From Deltaproteobacteria bacterium (GTDB lineage: Bacteria > Desulfobacterota > Desulfobacteria > Desulfobacterales > SURF-7), in contig JAFDJC010000021.1 of NCBI GenBank assembly GCA_019307665.1, positions 1-17,940 on the forward strand: 17,940 nucleotides of DNA. Direction: 5' to 3'. Positions 15,363 through 17,940 of this stretch are shown piece by piece. The stretch's first letter is position 1, and each line of letters begins with the position of its first letter. The notes beneath the pieces were generated by a model. That model saw only the letters and a list, made by a program, of their open reading frames with translations. It made no database searches and was not told the DNA's origin. A program made the translations under genes and the position numbers.

Positions 15363-15377
15363 TAATCAATTCACCGG

Positions 15378-15731
15378 TCATTTCTTTTCCGGGTTGGTTG
15401 AAATTCCTAAACGAGAGAAGCTGATGAGGGGCGCAACAAAATAGACGCCCTGATGAGGTTTATTTGTTTTACGGCAAAGGTATTCAAGGTATTCAACAGC
15501 CTTATCAAGCACGGACTTTTCACTTATGGCTGTAAATAGGGTTTTATTGTGGCGCATGCCGCTTGATGTCAGACCTCGAAATCCCGCGAAAATGGGTATG
15601 TGGTGACTAATGAGCTGAAGAAGGTCTGTTGACTCCAGAATGGTAGCATCGGTAACACCGATATCCAGCCAGCCGGTTATCAAGTCATCCAGGATGTCTT
15701 CGTCATTAATTACGGCAAACAAAAGATACAC
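15378..15731 (-). CDS. Small PII-like protein
   Basis: The 117-residue product has the ferredoxin-like beta-alpha-beta pattern of PII/CutA-type proteins: MYLLFAVINDEDILDDLITGW (strand, helix), then GVTDATILES, a middle loop (IPIFAGFRGLTSS), a strand KTLFTAISE, helix VLDKAVEYLEYL and a strand GVYFVAPLISF. The uridylylation-type T-loop of GlnB (Tyr51 region) is not recognisable, so it is not classical PII. Similar small proteins occur next to antiporter and EIIA genes in anaerobes and are thought to bind nucleotides; ligand unknown here. GTG start at 15731 is used because GAGG lies 5 bases upstream and no ATG fits. It lies 22 bases behind the EIIA gene and is probably its operon partner. Confidence 0.72.
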   Translation of the reverse strand: MYLLFAVINDEDILDDLITGWLDIGVTDATILESTDLLQLISHHIPIFAGFRGLTSSGMRHNKTLFTAISEKSVLDKAVEYLEYLCRKTNKPHQGVYFVAPLISFSRLGISTNPEKK

Positions 15732-15753
15732 GTTTTCCTCGCTTTAACCCTTA

Positions 15754-16224
15754 TTAGTGAAAGGCCATGCCTTCCTCCAGTTCTTTTATTTTTTGCCAAA
15801 GCATTTGCTCATCTTCTGCTGATCGGACAATTGTCAAAAAATCAGGGTCGCGGCAGAGCCGGGACATGCCGGCAAGCATCTGAAGATGGAGGTCGGTTTG
15901 ATTTTCAGGTACGACAATCGCCATAATAATATTGACAGGAAGATTGTCCAGGGCTTCAAAGTCTAACGCTTCTAAGGGCCTGATGAGCATCAGGGCAGCT
16001 TCGGTCAATTCCGGACTGGTTGTGTGAGGAAAACATATACCGTTTCCTATGCCGGTACTCATGGTCTTTTCCCTTTCTATCAAGCCGTTAATGAGTATAT
16101 CGGTGTTTTTAATAAATCCGTTTTTTTTAAGGGTGTCGGCTATGAAGCAAAGGGCAGCATATTTATCTGCAAGGGAGACATTGAGGTATATATTTTCAGT
16201 TTTAAGGTGTTTCCATATTTGCAT
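15754..16224 (-). CDS. PTS EIIA (fructose/nitrogen type) domain protein
   Basis: The 156-residue product is a single EIIA-type domain, like PtsN. The phosphoryl-accepting region GIGNGICFPHTT (58-69) supplies His67, and a second family histidine is seen in DLHLQMLAGMSRL (111-123, His113). Such proteins are phosphorylated by HPr/NPr and often act as regulators instead of sugar importers; in enterobacteria PtsN influences potassium transporters. No EIIB, EIIC, HPr or EI gene is in the window, supporting a regulatory job. It precedes the PII-like gene and points toward the antiporter, so control of ion exchange is a reasonable inference. Upstream there is a good promoter; the ribosome site is weak. 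Confidence 0.88.
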   Translation of the reverse strand: MQIWKHLKTENIYLNVSLADKYAALCFIADTLKKNGFIKNTDILINGLIEREKTMSTGIGNGICFPHTTSPELTEAALMLIRPLEALDFEALDNLPVNIIMAIVVPENQTDLHLQMLAGMSRLCRDPDFLTIVRSAEDEQMLWQKIKELEEGMAFH

Positions 16225-16254
16225 GGAGTGTCACCAGAAGGTTAAAGTTGCCAG

Positions 16255-16308
16255 ATGGCTTCCATGTTAAGTCAGTCATGGCTTTTAGTCAATAATAAAT
16301 GATGGCTT
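16255..16308. repeat. Three ATGGCTT repeats over the EIIA promoter
   Basis: ATGGCTT occurs at 16255-16261, 16278-16284 and 16302-16308, starts 23 and 24 bases apart. They interleave with the -10 and -35 boxes of the leftward promoter. They may be binding sites for a regulator, or chance in a short gap. Confidence 0.45.
16264..16292 (-). promoter_or_regulatory. Promoter of the EIIA/PII-like operon
   Basis: On the minus strand TTGACT (complement of 16287-16292) and TAACAT (complement of 16264-16269) are exactly 17 bases apart, giving a start near 16257, about 33 bases before the EIIA ATG. Confidence 0.5.
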
Positions 16309-16312
16309 ATAA

Positions 16313-17236
16313 TTAACGCTTAATTTTACCCGGTAGGATAAATTCATACCGGCCCCTGAAGAGAGCTGTCTTAAGCCAACGGTCAACTTTCCTGAAAGCA
16401 AGAAACAGGCTCCAGATCAGCTTGTCTTCCTTATAATATTTTTCGACTTCGCCGGCAACAACAACATCTTTTTTGTCCGGAAGATATGTGTTGATGATGC
16501 TGATGGCATCAGGGATCAGTTCAGGTTTCTGTTCTTTAAAGAGATTTGCCGCAAGATCGGTATAGACCAGCTTTGGCACATAATAGCGGTTCATCACATC
16601 ATCAAGAAAGAAAAGGCGTATAATCCAGCGGAGAAAACCGGGCGCACTCTGGAGCATCAGCTCGGGATTTTGCTGCTCTTTTTCGTTAAGCCTGAACAGC
16701 GGTGTGCTGGTGTCAATATAGTAAAACATTGAGTCGTTTTCCGTCTCCACAAAGGCCCAGTTTGACAGTTGGCCGTCGATGGCGAGCTCTACTGAAGGCC
16801 CGGAGACTTTATTGAATTCCCACACTTTATTTGTTTCAGAAATAACATGCCCGATCATCTCACGGCATTTTCCGGTGTCAAGTATGTGGATAAGTTTGTG
16901 GCAAAGACGGTCTTCAGGAAGTTTTTGTTGCGCGATAAAGAGTACAACGGGTCTGTCCGGCACTTCGATTATACATGTTTCCGATTCAGGAAGTGTCAGT
17001 CCGGCTGCTGTCAGGTATCGGCAGTAATCATGATACATAATGCTGTATTTCTCTGCAGCAGTCCTGGTGTCAAATATGGGCATCCTTTTGTATACAATAT
17101 CAGGCTGGCTTTTCAGACGGAAGATAACGGAAATTTCTCCAAAGTCGATAATTTCAGCAGAGACTTCAGATGCTTCGAGGTTTTTAGGGTCGAGCTTTTC
17201 TTCAAACCGGTATAAAGCATTTTTATCAATTAGCAT
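16313..17236 (-). CDS. Uncharacterised kinase-like (APH-type) protein
   Basis: The 307-residue product has no confidently assigned name; it may be of the family catalogued as DUF6206. The visible pattern suggests a divergent aminoglycoside-phosphotransferase-like kinase: a strand with Lys50 (DIVYKRMPIF, like the ATP-binding lysine), then IDGQLSNWAF (153-162) with Asp154 and Asn159 spaced as in the HxDxxxxN catalytic loop, and YYIDTSTPLF (172-181) with Asp175 as metal-binding acid. The histidine of the loop is Ile153. A helical C-terminal half follows (FLRWIIRLFFLDDVMNRYYV). The ATG at 17236 is chosen with AAGGAG 7-8 bases upstream; the frame extends to 17332 but overlaps the aminotransferase end. 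Only 10 bases separate the two genes, so they form an operon. It might phosphorylate or bind the aminotransferase's substrate or product. Confidence 0.75.
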   Translation of the reverse strand: MLIDKNALYRFEEKLDPKNLEASEVSAEIIDFGEISVIFRLKSQPDIVYKRMPIFDTRTAAEKYSIMYHDYCRYLTAAGLTLPESETCIIEVPDRPVVLFIAQQKLPEDRLCHKLIHILDTGKCREMIGHVISETNKVWEFNKVSGPSVELAIDGQLSNWAFVETENDSMFYYIDTSTPLFRLNEKEQQNPELMLQSAPGFLRWIIRLFFLDDVMNRYYVPKLVYTDLAANLFKEQKPELIPDAISIINTYLPDKKDVVVAGEVEKYYKEDKLIWSLFLAFRKVDRWLKTALFRGRYEFILPGKIKR

Positions 17237-17246
17237 ATCGGCTCCT

Positions 17247-17940
17247 TTACAGCGAAAGCATTTTTTTTGCATCATCAAGACCCTTGTCCACCCTTTGGAG
17301 AATTTCTTCCGCAAGATCGGTGTTAATAACAAGGGGGGGGAGAAGTTGGCTCACTTTTGTATTGTTGTTGGCGTAGACGCTTAACACACCATTGTCAAAG
17401 AGTGTCTTCGATAGTATCGGGCCGCAGTGTTCATTGACCATTTCAATCCCCATCATCAGGCCGAGCTGCCTTAAATTTATCAGAATTTCAGGATGTTTTT
17501 CCTTGAGTTTGTCAAAGCCCTGTTTAAATATTTTTGAAAGGTTTTTAACATTTTCAAGAAAAGCAGGGTTTGATGTAACCTCAAGAACAGCTATCGCTGC
17601 AGGGCAGCCTATTTCAGCGCCACCAAAAGTGGAAATATGGATAAAAGGATTTTTATTGAAGAAGGATTCAAGCTCGGGCTTGAAGCATGTCGCACTCATG
17701 GGGTAAATGCCTCCTGAAAGCCCTTTACCTGTGACAAAGATATCCGGCACAATATCAAAGTTTTCAAAACCCCACATGGTGCCGGTTCTGCCAAGTCCTG
17801 TCTGAACCTCATCCAATATTAGAAGTGCTCCATGTTTGTGGCAGGTCTCCAGCGCAAATTGGTAATAGTCGCTTTCAGGTATCGGCATACCGTATGTTGC
17901 CGGAATAGTTTCAAAGATAACCGCAGCAGTATTATCGTCA
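17247..17940 (-). CDS. Class III PLP-dependent aminotransferase, 5' end outside window
   Basis: The visible C-terminal 230 residues match class III aminotransferases (ornithine, acetylornithine, GABA and related). The reading frame continues without a stop to the right edge; the internal Met at 17888 is not the start, because upstream codons encode AVIFETIPATYGMP, a conserved family stretch. The cofactor-binding Asp is in LLILDEVQTGLGRTG and the PLP lysine in FVTGKGLSGG, followed by STFGGAEIGCPAA, which provides the phosphate-binding threonine. The last residues, LDDAKKMLSL, end 10 bases before the kinase-like gene. The amino donor and acceptor cannot be read from the sequence. A run of eight G on the plus strand (17333-17340) codes for Pro-Pro in frame. 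Confidence 0.93.
   Translation of the reverse strand, partial: DDNTAAVIFETIPATYGMPIPESDYYQFALETCHKHGALLILDEVQTGLGRTGTMWGFENFDIVPDIFVTGKGLSGGIYPMSATCFKPELESFFNKNPFIHISTFGGAEIGCPAAIAVLEVTSNPAFLENVKNLSKIFKQGFDKLKEKHPEILINLRQLGLMMGIEMVNEHCGPILSKTLFDNGVLSVYANNNTKVSQLLPPLVINTDLAEEILQRVDKGLDDAKKMLSL

Noticed and set aside
17333..17340. Run of eight G as a phase-variation tract in the aminotransferase gene
   Set aside because: It encodes Pro-Pro in an intact frame within a normal family segment (LLPPLV); one homopolymer of this length without other evidence is weak.

Overview
The window looks like chromosome of a Gram-negative, strictly anaerobic bacterium, most likely a deltaproteobacterial sulfate reducer or relative (Desulfobacterota). 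This is inferred from gene content: several outer-membrane or exported proteins, a Tat-type lipoprotein flavoenzyme, a tungstate-binding protein, a DUF362 protein next to a multi-cluster ferredoxin and an iron-type alcohol dehydrogenase, and alanine dehydrogenase. Base composition looks moderate (by eye below 50% GC) and even. No tRNA, rRNA, CRISPR array or insertion sequence was seen. All gaps between genes are shorter than 300 bases.

Left part (1-4896). A leftward rpsF (ribosomal protein S6, running off the left edge) with a repetitive acidic/alanine-rich tail is divergent from a rightward series: a secreted beta-barrel-like protein of the phenol meta-pathway/SphA type, a strong hairpin terminator, a YjbQ-family enzyme, an outer-membrane phospholipase A (PldA), and an old-yellow-enzyme flavoprotein with a Tat signal, a lipobox and a C-terminal four-cysteine motif.

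Middle part (4909-12897). Leftward alanine dehydrogenase (ald) has a promoter with a perfect 16-bp palindrome at its start point and is divergent from a CPA2-type cation/proton antiporter. Then comes the most distinctive block: a MarR regulator preceded by two near-identical TTGCA-N4-TGCAA palindromes 22 bp apart, an unrecognised membrane-anchored protein, a DUF362 protein with a cysteine-bearing C-terminal domain, a wHTH-like/ferredoxin protein with a CNCCGCCC motif, and an iron-containing alcohol dehydrogenase. The order suggests a MarR-controlled redox module oxidising or reducing an alcohol/aldehyde and passing electrons to Fe-S proteins; the substrate is unknown.

Right part (13027-17940). 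A TupA-like tungstate-binding protein stands without permease or ATPase genes, followed by a second CPA2 antiporter. Convergent to it are a PTS EIIA (PtsN-like) gene and a small PII-like gene, plausibly a regulatory pair for the antiporter. Further right, also leftward, are an uncharacterised kinase-like protein and a class III aminotransferase cut by the right edge, tightly spaced as an operon.
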